From NCBI RefSeq assembly GCF_947179115.1, contig NZ_CAMXCI010000005.1, positions 139,842-203,841 on the forward strand: a stretch of 64,000 nucleotides of DNA. The letters run 5' to 3'. The notes below the pieces were generated by a model. It saw only the letters and a program-made list of their open reading frames with translations, made no database searches and was not told the DNA's origin. The stretch is from Commensalibacter papalotli (lineage in GTDB: Bacteria; Pseudomonadota; Alphaproteobacteria; Acetobacterales; Acetobacteraceae). The position numbers were made by a program, and so were the translations under genes. The first letter of the stretch is position 1. Every line of letters starts with the position of its first letter. Positions 45,801-53,618 of the stretch are shown piece after piece.

Positions 45801-48800
45801 CATAAATATAACCACTTGCCCTATTATTAATATCGCCTGAACTATTTCCTGTAATCGTCCCGCCAGCAAGTAACAGCCCAGCATTATCAAAGCCACTACC
45901 TGTAAAGTGAATATTACCTGCATTATAAGCGGTAATTTCTCCTCCATTTTGATTGGTTAGTTGGCCAGATAATTGTAAATCAATATTAGAGTTAGACAGG
46001 ATCGACCCATTACCATCTTTTATGTTTTGCGCATCATTCGTAAGATTTTGCGCATGAATAGTAATATTACCTGTATTTGTATCTAAATTTTTAATAACAC
46101 CATAATTGGTAATATTACCATTTTGCGCATTAATGGTGACATTATTATTATCAGCACCGATAATACTACCCGCACTATTTACCAACGAAGCAAGTGTTAA
46201 ATTAAGTCCTTGCCCACCCCATAATGTGCCATTATTGGTAAAGTCAGAGCCTATGGTTAATGTAAGCAATCCTTTAGCTAAGATTTTACTCCCTTCAGCA
46301 CTATCAAGCTGACTAAAATTAAGCGTTAAGTCTTTTGAAGACTGAAGCGTTCCCCCTGCATTATTAAAGGATTGTAACGCAGCCCCAGAGGAACCTTGAT
46401 CTAGACGAATATTTCCACTGTCGCTAGATAAAACACCATTGGTATTATCCAGATTTTGAGTAGCTATCCAAAGACGATTATAAGCTTGAATATTACTATT
46501 ATTATTAACCACAGAGGCTACAGGAGCAATATTCCCTTCTGTAGAGCCTATCCCTTGTAAAGTCACATCTCCATTCGTGCTTAGCATAACCCCTTTTTGA
46601 CTGTTGGTAATACTATTGGCTGTTAACGTTAAGCCATTATTCCCTTGTATCCATCCATTCTGATTTTGAATATCTGGAGCTAATAATTGCACTGTTCCAC
46701 CAATCAACGAACCAGATACAAGGGGTGTGCCATTAAAATTTAAACCAAAAGCAGCTGCACTATTTGCAATAGAATTACTCGACGTAACCGTCAGTAAATT
46801 ATCTGCAGAAACATATCCCGTATTCGCTAATGTTTGTGTCGTTACTGTTAAATTGGCAGGGCTAATCATTAAACCATCATTATTAACCACGGGAGCATTA
46901 ATGCTTAGATCCCCACCCTGAGTAATAATTTGGCCAAAAATATTTTGGTTACGCTGATTGTTAATTTGTTGGCTAGCATTTAATACAGCACCATTCTTAG
47001 AAAGAATAACCCCTTGATTGGTAAGCGTAGACGCATTTATTGATAACTGACTATTATTTCCAATAGCTTGGATATTACCATAGTTAAACAGACCATTTTG
47101 TCCTAAGGTGGTTAGAGCAACATTTCCATTATTACTATACACTAATCCTTGTATGCCATTCGATAATGTATCTGCGGTAAGGATTAAATCTGAACCTGCA
47201 ACCATCTGGCCATTATTGACAACATCTCCACTAAAATTAGCTTGTAATTGTTGTTGGGCTGTTAAATAGGATAGTTCTGAACTTTGATAAGAAGAACCAT
47301 TAAGAATAATATTTCCATTAGATTGAATCTTACCATTTGTATTATCAATAGCAGTAGGCTGTGATACCCCAATAGTTAAATCACCCCCTAATGCTAAAAT
47401 ACTGCCACCATTATTATTTAAATTAGGAGTAGTTAAATTAATAACTGTATTTGCCTGCAAATATCCACTATTGGCCAGCATATTTTCTGTAGTAATATTT
47501 AAATCAGCATCACTTAAAATCTGCCCATTATTATTTTGTAAATTCTGAGCTGTAATTTGTATCTGTTTTCCACTACCAGATTGAATAACACCAGAGTTCT
47601 CTCCAAAAGACTGATTTTGTATATCCCCAGCAATTCGTAAGTTTATTCCATGTAAGCTTTGAATAAATCCTGTATTCTCTACAGTCGAAGCTGTTAAAGA
47701 AATATCTCCATCGGATTGGATCATTCCGCCAGTTAATACATTATTGGCAAAAATACCTTTATTTTGTATAGCTTGCCCAATACTCAAAGCAATCATATTT
47801 TTACCATATAAAGATCCTGTATTTTCTAAAGAACCCTCTGTAAGTGTTAAACCACCATTAGAAGTATAAATACTGCCCTGATTAATAAGAGCATTCGCAA
47901 TCGTTAGAGATACGCTATTATTTAAACTGCTAATCGACGCGTCCTTATTCGCAACATTTAAAGAGTTAGCTTGCAGGGTAAATAGCCCCTGACTTTGTAA
48001 TGCATTCGCTATAGAGACGTCCCCAGAAGCATTAAGGGTCAGATCTTTACCTGCATACAAAACCCCCTTATCTGTATCTGTATAATTCCCTATCGTCGCA
48101 TTAACAGATCCATTCGTAGATTGAATTGTCCCACCACTATTCTCAATATCCCCACTAGTAAGTGTTAAATCTCCTAGATTATTATTCGCCCCCGCAATAA
48201 TGGTTCCTGAATTATTAATTAAATGCCCAGATTGAATTTCAACCGTTCCATTATTAGAGCCAATTTGACCTGAACTATTGTCTAAATTATTCCCAGTAAT
48301 TTTTAATAAACCAACAGGTGTTACAAACTGGCCTTGAAGATTGTTAATATCGCCATCGGCTATAATGGTTACATTACCACTTGCTTGCGTGCCAATTTGA
48401 CCAGAATTATTACTAATTCCCTGAGAGGCGTTAATTTGCATATTTCCTTGGGTAGTTAAAATAGATCCTTGGTTGTTATTTAAAGATCCAACCGTTAACC
48501 CAATATTGCCAACACCTGTTCTGGTTAATCCTTGTTGATTATTTAAATCCCCACTCTGAAGGGTAACATTACCATCCTTTTGAGAGCCAATTTGCCCTGA
48601 GCTATTATCTAAATTACCAGTGGCTTTCAAGTTAATCGCATCATTCTTCGTTAAAATACGTCCTGAATGATTATCAATACCGCCTTTATTCGCCGTAATA
48701 GACAGAGCACCCGCATTGGTATTTATTTGACCATTATTCTCAACAGAACCCGCAATAATTGTTAATGCTCCTTGATTAACAAATATATTGCCTGCATTTA

Positions 48801-51800
48801 TTAATGCATTCACAAGGGTAACCGTGCCATTACCAGATAAACCACTTAAAGAAGCTTCGGCATTACTAAGCGTTAAAGACCCTGCAGATAAAGATAACCC
48901 TTGTTGCCCTTGAAGTGCATTGGCGATAGACATATCCCCAGAAGCATTAATCGTTAAGCTCTTCCCCGCATAAATCAAGCCACCATTCGTATCCGCATAA
49001 CTTCCTATACGTGCATCAACCAAACCTTTAGTTGCTTGTATAACACCGCCACTATTCTCAATATCCCCACTAGTGAGCGTTAAATCCCCAGAAGATGTAA
49101 TCACTTGGCCATTCGTATTTGTAAAAGCACCACTCGTAATATTAATGGCACCTAATGGCGTGATAATCTTACCTTGATTATTCTGAAGCGCATTTTGTAA
49201 GGATAGAGTAATAGCCCCTTTAGTTAACGCACCAATCTGACCATTACTATTGTCTAATTTATTTCCACTAATATTGACGAAACCATCAGGGGTCACAAAC
49301 TGACCTTGTGTATTATCAATATCGCCTTGAGCTGTAATGGTTAAATTACCAAGAGTTTGAATACCAATCTTACCTAAATTATTAGCAATCCCTTGCAAAG
49401 CTTGAATATTAATCTGGCCATTATTAGTAAGAACAGAGCCTTGTTGGTTATAAAGGTTCGTAACTTTTAATAATACATCTCCAGAAGACGTGCGAATTAA
49501 CCCACCTTGATTGAGTAGATTTTGGCTATTAATGGTTACATTACCATTGTTTTTAACACCAATTTGCCCATTGGTATTATCAACACTTCCTTTAGCTGTA
49601 ATTGTAACATCACTTGCATCGGCAATTAATGAGCCATTTTTATTAGAAAAATCGCCTTTAATATTAAAGTTTAATCCACCAAAACCAATATCAAACGTTC
49701 CATTATTACTAAACGATCCAACATCAAGCGCTAAACTTCCTTTTGAAAAAGAAATAGATCCATTATTAATCAAATCATTAATAATCGTAAGCGATCCATT
49801 CCCATTTAAACTATTTATGGATGCGTCCTTATTCGCAATAGTTAAACTATTGGCTTGTAGGTTAAATTGACCCTCACTTTGAATGGCATTCGCTATAAAA
49901 ACATCCCCAGAGGCATTTAACGTCAGATCTTTACCCGCATAAATAACCCCTTTATTGGTATCCGTGTAACTTCCTATCGTCGCATTAACAGATCCATTGG
50001 TTGATTGAATTGTCCCGTTGCTATTCTCAACATCTCCATTAATAAGTGTTAAATCTCCAGCATTCTTATCTGTGCCAGCTAAAATCACCCCAGAACTATT
50101 TATCAAACGATTTGAATGAATATCTACATTACCATTATTAGAACCAACTTTTCCTGAGCTATTATCAAACGTATTGCCCGTAATCGTTAAAAAGCCAGAA
50201 GGGGTTACCAATTGACCTTGGCTATTGTTAATATCTCCATTGGCTGTAATTGTAACATTCCCACCTTGTTGCGTACCAATTTGGCCAGAATTATTATTAA
50301 TCCCTTGAAAGGCATGAACCCCCATATTCCCTGACGTCGTTAAGATAGATCCTGAACTATTATTTAAAGCACCAATAGTTAAAGAAACATCTCCAACACT
50401 CGTTCTGATTAGTCCATTTTGGTTGTTTAAATCACCACTTTGAAGGGTAATATTCCCATTGCCTTGAGAGCCAATTTGACCTGAACTATTATCAATACCG
50501 CCAGATGCTATCAGCGTTACTGCATCATTTTTGGTTAAAATATGTCCAGAATGATTATCAATACCGCCTTTATTCGCCGTAATAGACAAAGCACCCGCAT
50601 CGGTATTTATTTGACCATTATTATTACTAACAGAACCCGCAGTCATTGCTAACCAACCTTGATTAACAAAAATATTACCCGCATTGACCAGCGCATTCAC
50701 AAGCGTCACTGTACCATTACCAGACAAACTGCTTAACGAGGCCTGTGCATTGCTAAGCGTTAAAGACCCGGCAGATAAAGATAACCCCTGCTCTCCTTGT
50801 ATGGCGTTGGCAATGGACATATCTCCAGAGGCCTTAATTTGTAAGGCTGTTCCTGCGTAAATCAAGCCACCATTCGTATCGGTATAATTGCCTATCGTCG
50901 CATCAACTGCCCCTTTGGTAGCTTGGATAACACCCCCACTATTCTCAACATCCCCAGTACGAAGTGTTAAATCACCATAGCTCGTATCCGTTCCAGAAAA
51001 AATCTTGCCAGAATTATTAGTTAATCTGTTAGATTGAATAAAAATAGTACCCGCACCCGTAGAAATCTTACCATTCGTATTTTGCAAATTATTTTGTGTC
51101 GTAAGGCTAATATTCCCTGATTGTTCTGCTCCAATCTGGCCATTATTATTTAAAATAATTTGCGGTGCATTAATTGTAATAGGCGCATTATTTGTAACAA
51201 TAGATCCATTATTATTGTTTAAGCTATAAGAATTTAAACTGATTAACCCTGTGTTTGTTTGAACCAACCCATTTTGGTTATTAAAAGAATTACTTTGAAG
51301 AGTAATAGAACCCCCTTGATTAACACCAATTTGACCTGAACTATTATCAATATCCCCAGAAGCTTTAAGAACAATACTGTTATTAGCAGCAATCACGCCA
51401 TTATTATTTGTAATTGCTCCGTTAATATCAGCATTTAATACCCCTGTATCAGAGGAAATTTGCCCATTATTCGTAAGGTTTTGACCCGTAAGTGAAAGAT
51501 CTTTTTGTGCATGAAGATAGGCTGACTGACGGTTATTAATTTTTTGTGCACTTAACTGCAATCCTGATTGTCCTTCAATAGAACCAGAATTATCAAGTGT
51601 ATCACTCATGGTAATATTACTGTTTTGCTGACCCTTAGCAATGATTTTACCACTATTGGTTAAAGAACGTCCTTGTAAATTAATTCCATTATTGGCCCCA
51701 ATCGTTCCTGTATTTTCAATAACGTCAACGCGGGCATTTAAATTATTTTGCGCTGATAATTCCCCAGCAATCACCAACTTACCATCCGCAGTCAGTTGCA

Positions 51801-52707
51801 TATCTCCAGCAGTTGATGCCATGCGCCCATCAACACGAACCCCAGCTCCCTTTTCATTCACAAGCATTTGAATATGGTTGCCTGTCATTCCTCCCAAAGC
51901 AGAGGTTTCAATTGCAAATTCTGGGGCTTGAGTACCATCCGAAGCCAAAGGCGTTGCTGTCCCATCTGCGTAATTGTAAGTATTACGACCGGCAACAATA
52001 CGAATATCTTGACCATTTACAGGCGCATTAATACGAACTTTACGACTAATAATATCTAAAACAGGAACTTCAGCAAAATTACCCCCAGCCCCATCAAAGC
52101 CAACCTCACCACCACCTACAGTAATTGATTGTAAATTACCATTTGCGTCTAGGTTAGGTTTACCCGTCGCCAAAGATGCTCTACTCGTATTAATAAACCC
52201 ACATCCAGCACAAGTAATCCCATTGGGGTTCGCAATAATCACAGCAGCTTGCCGACCCGCAACCTCAGTATAACCTAGCAGTTTTGTAGGAGAATATCCT
52301 GTAACTTCATTAATAATCGTATGCGCAGTTTTACCATCTTTTAAATGAGGGTTACCTGTAATTTGCCCTGCTAATTTTGTATTGGTAATCGTCGGCGAGT
52401 TATTAAGAATCTGTCCTTGTTCATTGACGTTATATTGGTTGAATTTATTATGAGAAACACCCGCATCATTAGGATGCACAATATTAACTTGATCAATCCC
52501 ATTATGCGTTATATCGACCGTCGGGCGCTGATTAACAGGAGGCGCTGTATCTACAACAATATTTGCTGATGGTTTAGGTGCCGCCATTACTGGTAATGTC
52601 GAGACTAAATTCCCTGCCAAAAATAAACTAGCTGTCATAAACCCTTTAACCCGTTTATAAACAACAGATTTATCAAAATAAATAGAGGAAAATTTCTTCT
52701 CAGACAT
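39868..52707 (-). CDS. Giant two-partner-secretion exoprotein (filamentous-haemagglutinin-like TpsA)
   Basis: 4,279 aa. A long signal peptide (residues 1-43, ending VMAA) precedes the TPS secretion domain (~45-300), with NPNGI at 160-164 and the CAGC pair at 166-169. Residues ~300-2,700 are Asn/Gly/Ser-rich beta-helix repeats. A YxETRPQYT.VNEFYGSQYLL region and the FHA-2-type repeats (HTKKTGFFGNE, GGDINLNAGYKT) follow. The end has two Gly-zipper hydrophobic stretches (LAGGLSAIGGAIIGGGNVG; DGIIGGMGAIAGILTGGNIA) and a Lys-rich tail. I see no VENN motif and no known toxin domain. It should be exported by TpsB (divergent gene). Adhesin or contact-dependent effector are both possible. Confidence 0.93.
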   Translation of the reverse strand: MSEKKFSSIYFDKSVVYKRVKGFMTASLFLAGNLVSTLPVMAAPKPSANIVVDTAPPVNQRPTVDITHNGIDQVNIVHPNDAGVSHNKFNQYNVNEQGQILNNSPTITNTKLAGQITGNPHLKDGKTAHTIINEVTGYSPTKLLGYTEVAGRQAAVIIANPNGITCAGCGFINTSRASLATGKPNLDANGNLQSITVGGGEVGFDGAGGNFAEVPVLDIISRKVRINAPVNGQDIRIVAGRNTYNYADGTATPLASDGTQAPEFAIETSALGGMTGNHIQMLVNEKGAGVRVDGRMASTAGDMQLTADGKLVIAGELSAQNNLNARVDVIENTGTIGANNGINLQGRSLTNSGKIIAKGQQNSNITMSDTLDNSGSIEGQSGLQLSAQKINNRQSAYLHAQKDLSLTGQNLTNNGQISSDTGVLNADINGAITNNNGVIAANNSIVLKASGDIDNSSGQIGVNQGGSITLQSNSFNNQNGLVQTNTGLISLNSYSLNNNNGSIVTNNAPITINAPQIILNNNGQIGAEQSGNISLTTQNNLQNTNGKISTGAGTIFIQSNRLTNNSGKIFSGTDTSYGDLTLRTGDVENSGGVIQATKGAVDATIGNYTDTNGGLIYAGTALQIKASGDMSIANAIQGEQGLSLSAGSLTLSNAQASLSSLSGNGTVTLVNALVNAGNIFVNQGWLAMTAGSVSNNNGQINTDAGALSITANKGGIDNHSGHILTKNDAVTLIASGGIDNSSGQIGSQGNGNITLQSGDLNNQNGLIRTSVGDVSLTIGALNNSSGSILTTSGNMGVHAFQGINNNSGQIGTQQGGNVTITANGDINNSQGQLVTPSGFLTITGNTFDNSSGKVGSNNGNVDIHSNRLINSSGVILAGTDKNAGDLTLINGDVENSNGTIQSTNGSVNATIGSYTDTNKGVIYAGKDLTLNASGDVFIANAIQSEGQFNLQANSLTIANKDASINSLNGNGSLTIINDLINNGSISFSKGSLALDVGSFSNNGTFDIGFGGLNFNIKGDFSNKNGSLIADASDVTITAKGSVDNTNGQIGVKNNGNVTINSQNLLNQGGLIRTSSGDVLLKVTNLYNQQGSVLTNNGQINIQALQGIANNLGKIGIQTLGNLTITAQGDIDNTQGQFVTPDGFVNISGNKLDNSNGQIGALTKGAITLSLQNALQNNQGKIITPLGAINITSGAFTNTNGQVITSSGDLTLTSGDIENSGGVIQATKGLVDARIGSYADTNGGLIYAGKSLTINASGDMSIANALQGQQGLSLSAGSLTLSNAEASLSGLSGNGTVTLVNALINAGNIFVNQGALTIIAGSVENNGQINTNAGALSITANKGGIDNHSGRILTKNDAINLKATGNLDNSSGQIGSQKDGNVTLQSGDLNNQQGLTRTGVGNIGLTVGSLNNNQGSILTTQGNMQINASQGISNNSGQIGTQASGNVTIIADGDINNLQGQFVTPVGLLKITGNNLDNSSGQIGSNNGTVEIQSGHLINNSGTIIAGANNNLGDLTLTSGDIENSGGTIQSTNGSVNATIGNYTDTDKGVLYAGKDLTLNASGDVSIANALQSQGLFTLQANSLNVANKDASISSLNNSVSLTIANALINQGSIYTSNGGLTLTEGSLENTGSLYGKNMIALSIGQAIQNKGIFANNVLTGGMIQSDGDISLTASTVENTGFIQSLHGINLRIAGDIQNQSFGENSGVIQSGSGKQIQITAQNLQNNNGQILSDADLNITTENMLANSGYLQANTVINLTTPNLNNNGGSILALGGDLTIGVSQPTAIDNTNGKIQSNGNIILNGSSYQSSELSYLTAQQQLQANFSGDVVNNGQMVAGSDLILTADTLSNGIQGLVYSNNGNVALTTLGQNGLFNYGNIQAIGNNSQLSINASTLTNQGVILSKNGAVLNASQQINNQRNQNIFGQIITQGGDLSINAPVVNNDGLMISPANLTVTTQTLANTGYVSADNLLTVTSSNSIANSAAAFGLNFNGTPLVSGSLIGGTVQLLAPDIQNQNGWIQGNNGLTLTANSITNSQKGVMLSTNGDVTLQGIGSTEGNIAPVASVVNNNSNIQAYNRLWIATQNLDNTNGVLSSDSGNIRLDQGSSGAALQSFNNAGGTLQSSKDLTLNFSQLDSAEGSKILAKGLLTLTIGSDFTNNGTLWGGQGLNLTLASLVNSAGSIIGADNNNVTINAQNGNITNYGVIKNLDTNTGNITIHAQNLTNDAQNIKDGNGSILSNSNIDLQLSGQLTNQNGGEITAYNAGNIHFTGSGFDNAGLLLAGGTITGNSSGDINNRASGYIYGSQGVSLTSNTQITNNAQGQMGINTGVLSLTAPTLSFAQGGQVITNNGNMVLNASSSMSNHGWLQSMGDIQITTPILNNTSVDSNNIDAAIVSMHGAMTIQSDQNGNGLTLLNNNNGILQSAGNLTIYTKELQSQNGKILTYDALGKGNLGDIILFANAQNIALSTLNLSNEGIIQSSRDMSMTAQSSGLSSTGSIFAAHILNATIEGDLKNSQLSFSSLGGGQNPAANLIVHGDYEINQDGGVTSLGDLNVTANDITNNGVLLASNNMGIITGNLTNNIKGLISSTNNLTITASGNIDNFGVLQADQGSMVITATGDVKNTGGLIRTQSANSDIILTANSFENKYSGTLSTETVNTTTVYQAAINGPDGPYAGLSNTEFTQQYMNITGIEGWVLNEYYYASNVKILQINAPTGMYTADGKPASGFFYFALSNGLGNKNSRVEIRGKGDQDVLHGTSAIISAGRDLKVTTTGAIINDISHIEAGRNMDLKGASLTNHGLQSSVTYTIGCFNNDFCRMGFSKDASNNPNPPYVRPPNTNMDGHSMNPTFYVWGSNSVNNGLGSTIVAGGNLIGQFSGEVNNTTIIQGASKDDFVTDNRPLPSGQNLTTTNGENGKGGLTGPGNSDLSSNGSDTNSITGQDNNLGYSGVTNPQGVDPGLHVTLPGFNGSGSASVNDILSSLTGGQALFRPNPNVSGSNSNLNGITGGGITGGGANSGNSTGSSNVSSNPNVTINGSPSVQSPTNPGNTVNNNTGNTVSIGDITAQNPTQPNVNTSSVQSGSNYLIETRPQYTSVNEFYGSQYLLNHLSINGSYMFLGDAGFDTQYIQQQYIQATGQSYPGGTYMTASDAMKTMLDNAANQKDRLGLQFGTALTAEQQSKLDEDIVWYVPQVVDGQTVLVPQLYLSPKTDILAGAAIKGKNVNITAGSINNSGLMQGTNSIALTATNGDISNIGGTIKGGNISLNAQNGSVINSDTVNNYLVNGGTGSYLGSQGQILASGTLGIQASDSITTHGGTIQSGSDLAMKAGTINIGSMELNAAASSVTHASDGTLSFVGNQTKNYGTTITAGGNASLQSTAGDLSFSGSSLNAGGNVSLSSAGNIALNAVTDSGFSDVKGHKSGAFNSSSFENKNAYTNDVGSFVTAGGQLDAVAKKDVSISGGLAATNDVNIIAKEGGITENALTSTSDSYTYHHTKKTGFFGNEAGLSAQVGTKKVTDKNSASSVTHTSSTIASTGGNVNMSADNGDININGSNVLAKQDINMAGNNINFNTVTNTTSGDKLHKDSFTGLTVAASGLLSNAAQTGFSTANATDSNTAILNGANLGYAGLNAGMGKAGLLGANGGNVVDYGLMGAAATIGHESNKSHTITQTMTDVGSTVTAGGKVNINAKNDINATGSNISGNDVIFNAGGDINLNAGYKTTESKSTSSSNKFGVGATTSLGATGGSFGLTGNVSFGFGNSKSSSKTAIDTVVNGTNSVVMNNHNGDLNINGAQITNKNADGTISDGSIAINTGNLNITTPQNTNKFDSDQFNVGVSASTPIGSGFGWSKGDAPQVPYSNGSPFGLYQNMHNDYQATEQTMSGISAGKGGVNINVSGTTTLTGGSITSAADSDKNQITTGSLVANSLDNHSEWSGLNIKGTETISNKHGINAIGTQNGQEVMGIPGNVLGTAATGFTGNSVSHDEHSVTSSVIGGNITINSGSTTGIVSRDPNAANGYIKDQFNAAEINSNFALQNKATEVMNNYANLGINTVVTANNNAEKKQKDDLHTTINTATQGDKDLNSSLNSAVDHNDDFSLVNKNNASALAGGLSAIGGAIIGGGNVGTTTAGVAGGLAGNAIYNNAFPTDRPLGKDKNPLDPKSPNYNHGETNTTINKGLAQDYTPDSSSQQQAQNTHDKNKPSRYDDQTDLNKLGSSIIKDGIIGGMGAIAGILTGGNIAIDTATGGLTGLTMKPPALKKKEDPKAKAADKKNTPAQIGDKK
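47810..50945 (-). repeat. Long ABAB repeats in the beta-helix of TpsA
   Basis: Four units of about 0.92-0.97 kb begin (coding sense) near 50940, 50030, 49055 and 48135, each at (V/I)ENS.G.IQ. Units 1 and 3 are alike (ATKG..DA.IG, GLSLSAGSLTLSNA) and so are 2 and 4 (STNGSVNATIG, LQANSL..ANKDAS). This implies doubling of a ~1.9-kb pair. Confidence 0.75.
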
Positions 52708-52867
52708 ACGAACAACCTAGTAAAGACTACGTTAAATTAAATAAAAATAATTTAACTATGAACAACATAATAATAGCCGTTACGGTATAACAAAGGCCCA
52801 TACCAACAACAATTACTATTCAATTAATTGTTTAAAAATTATGATTCATTGTAATTAAATCACGCCA

Positions 52868-52887
52868 TGTGAAATCATGATTTCACA
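52868..52887. promoter_or_regulatory. Perfect 20-bp palindrome between tpsA and ialB-tpsB
   Basis: TGTGAAATCATGATTTCACA is its own reverse complement. It sits in the 266-bp divergent intergenic region, 161 bp before tpsA and 87 bp before the ialB-like start, so one regulator could control both sides. The regulator is not identified. Confidence 0.6.
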
Positions 52888-52973
52888 ATGTTTTTTGTCT
52901 TGATAATTTATTTATTACAAAGTAGCTCTAGCTTTAATCACATATCATGAAACAAAATCTGTTAGGATTTCCA

Positions 52974-53591
52974 ATGAAAAAATTACTATTATCCGGTGCC
53001 TTTATTTTTGTTTTTGCTGCGAGTAACGCTCCAGCTTTTGCTCAAGAAAAAACAAATAAAACCACAACAAATAATAGTAAAGAAACATCCTCGCCTATTA
53101 CTGTTAATCAACAAGTAGGCTCTTGGCAGCTTCATTGCGCTTATCCAAATAATGAGCAAAGCAAGCAAAAAAATACATCTCAAGGATGTATCGCTCAGCA
53201 AAGCCTTATGGTTACAGGAAAAGATAATAAACAAACCCCTGTTGCCTCTTTATTATTAGAAAAAATCAGAGATAATCAAAATCCAAGCAAGGTTAACCCT
53301 GTTCAATTTACTGTTGTTACACCACTTGGATTTTCTTTACAGCAACCTGTTACAATCTCAATTGAACATGCTGGTAAGACTGATTTACCTTGGATTACTT
53401 GTACAGCGAATGGTTGTATTGCTTCTCAACCAATCAATAGTGCCTTACAAAAATCTTTAGAAACGAATAAAACAGCGCAATTAATTATTCATCGCGTTAA
53501 TAAAACAACCGTAACGATTAATTTTAATATTGAAGACCTTCATAATGTGTTTACCGCTATGAATGATCTTATCAATAAAAAAGCACCTTAA
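52974..53591 (+). CDS. Invasion-associated locus B (IalB) family periplasmic protein
   Basis: 205 aa. Signal peptide to AFAQ, then a single IalB-type domain: VGSWQLHCAYP, GCIAQQSLM, VTPLGFSLQQPVTISIE, WITCTANGCIASQPI. The four cysteines could form two disulphides. The family is common in alphaproteobacteria; its exact role is unclear. The frame also opens at 52947, but the ATG at 52974 starts a standard signal peptide. It lies 27 bp before tpsB, suggesting a role in the periplasmic stage of exoprotein export (inference). Confidence 0.8.
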   Translation: MKKLLLSGAFIFVFAASNAPAFAQEKTNKTTTNNSKETSSPITVNQQVGSWQLHCAYPNNEQSKQKNTSQGCIAQQSLMVTGKDNKQTPVASLLLEKIRDNQNPSKVNPVQFTVVTPLGFSLQQPVTISIEHAGKTDLPWITCTANGCIASQPINSALQKSLETNKTAQLIIHRVNKTTVTINFNIEDLHNVFTAMNDLINKKAP

Positions 53592-53618
53592 TCCTATTAT
53601 TTGTTTCAAATAACGACA

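Noticed and set aside
47810..50945. CRISPR-like repeats
   Set aside because: Repeats are ~0.9 kb, coding, and keep the reading frame; no short repeat-spacer pattern.
39868..52707. Classical CdiA toxin
   Set aside because: No VENN motif and no nuclease or pore-forming toxin domain I can recognise at the C-terminus; called a TPS exoprotein with CDI-like cassette structure instead.
39868..52707. Many 60-140 codon ORFs on the + strand opposite tpsA and the silent copy
   Set aside because: They are antisense shadows of repeat-rich coding sequence, rich in Pro/Leu runs with no domain or ribosome-binding site.
52868..52887. CRP site
   Set aside because: TGTGA and TCACA are separated by 10 bp, not 6, so it does not fit the CRP consensus despite the same arms.
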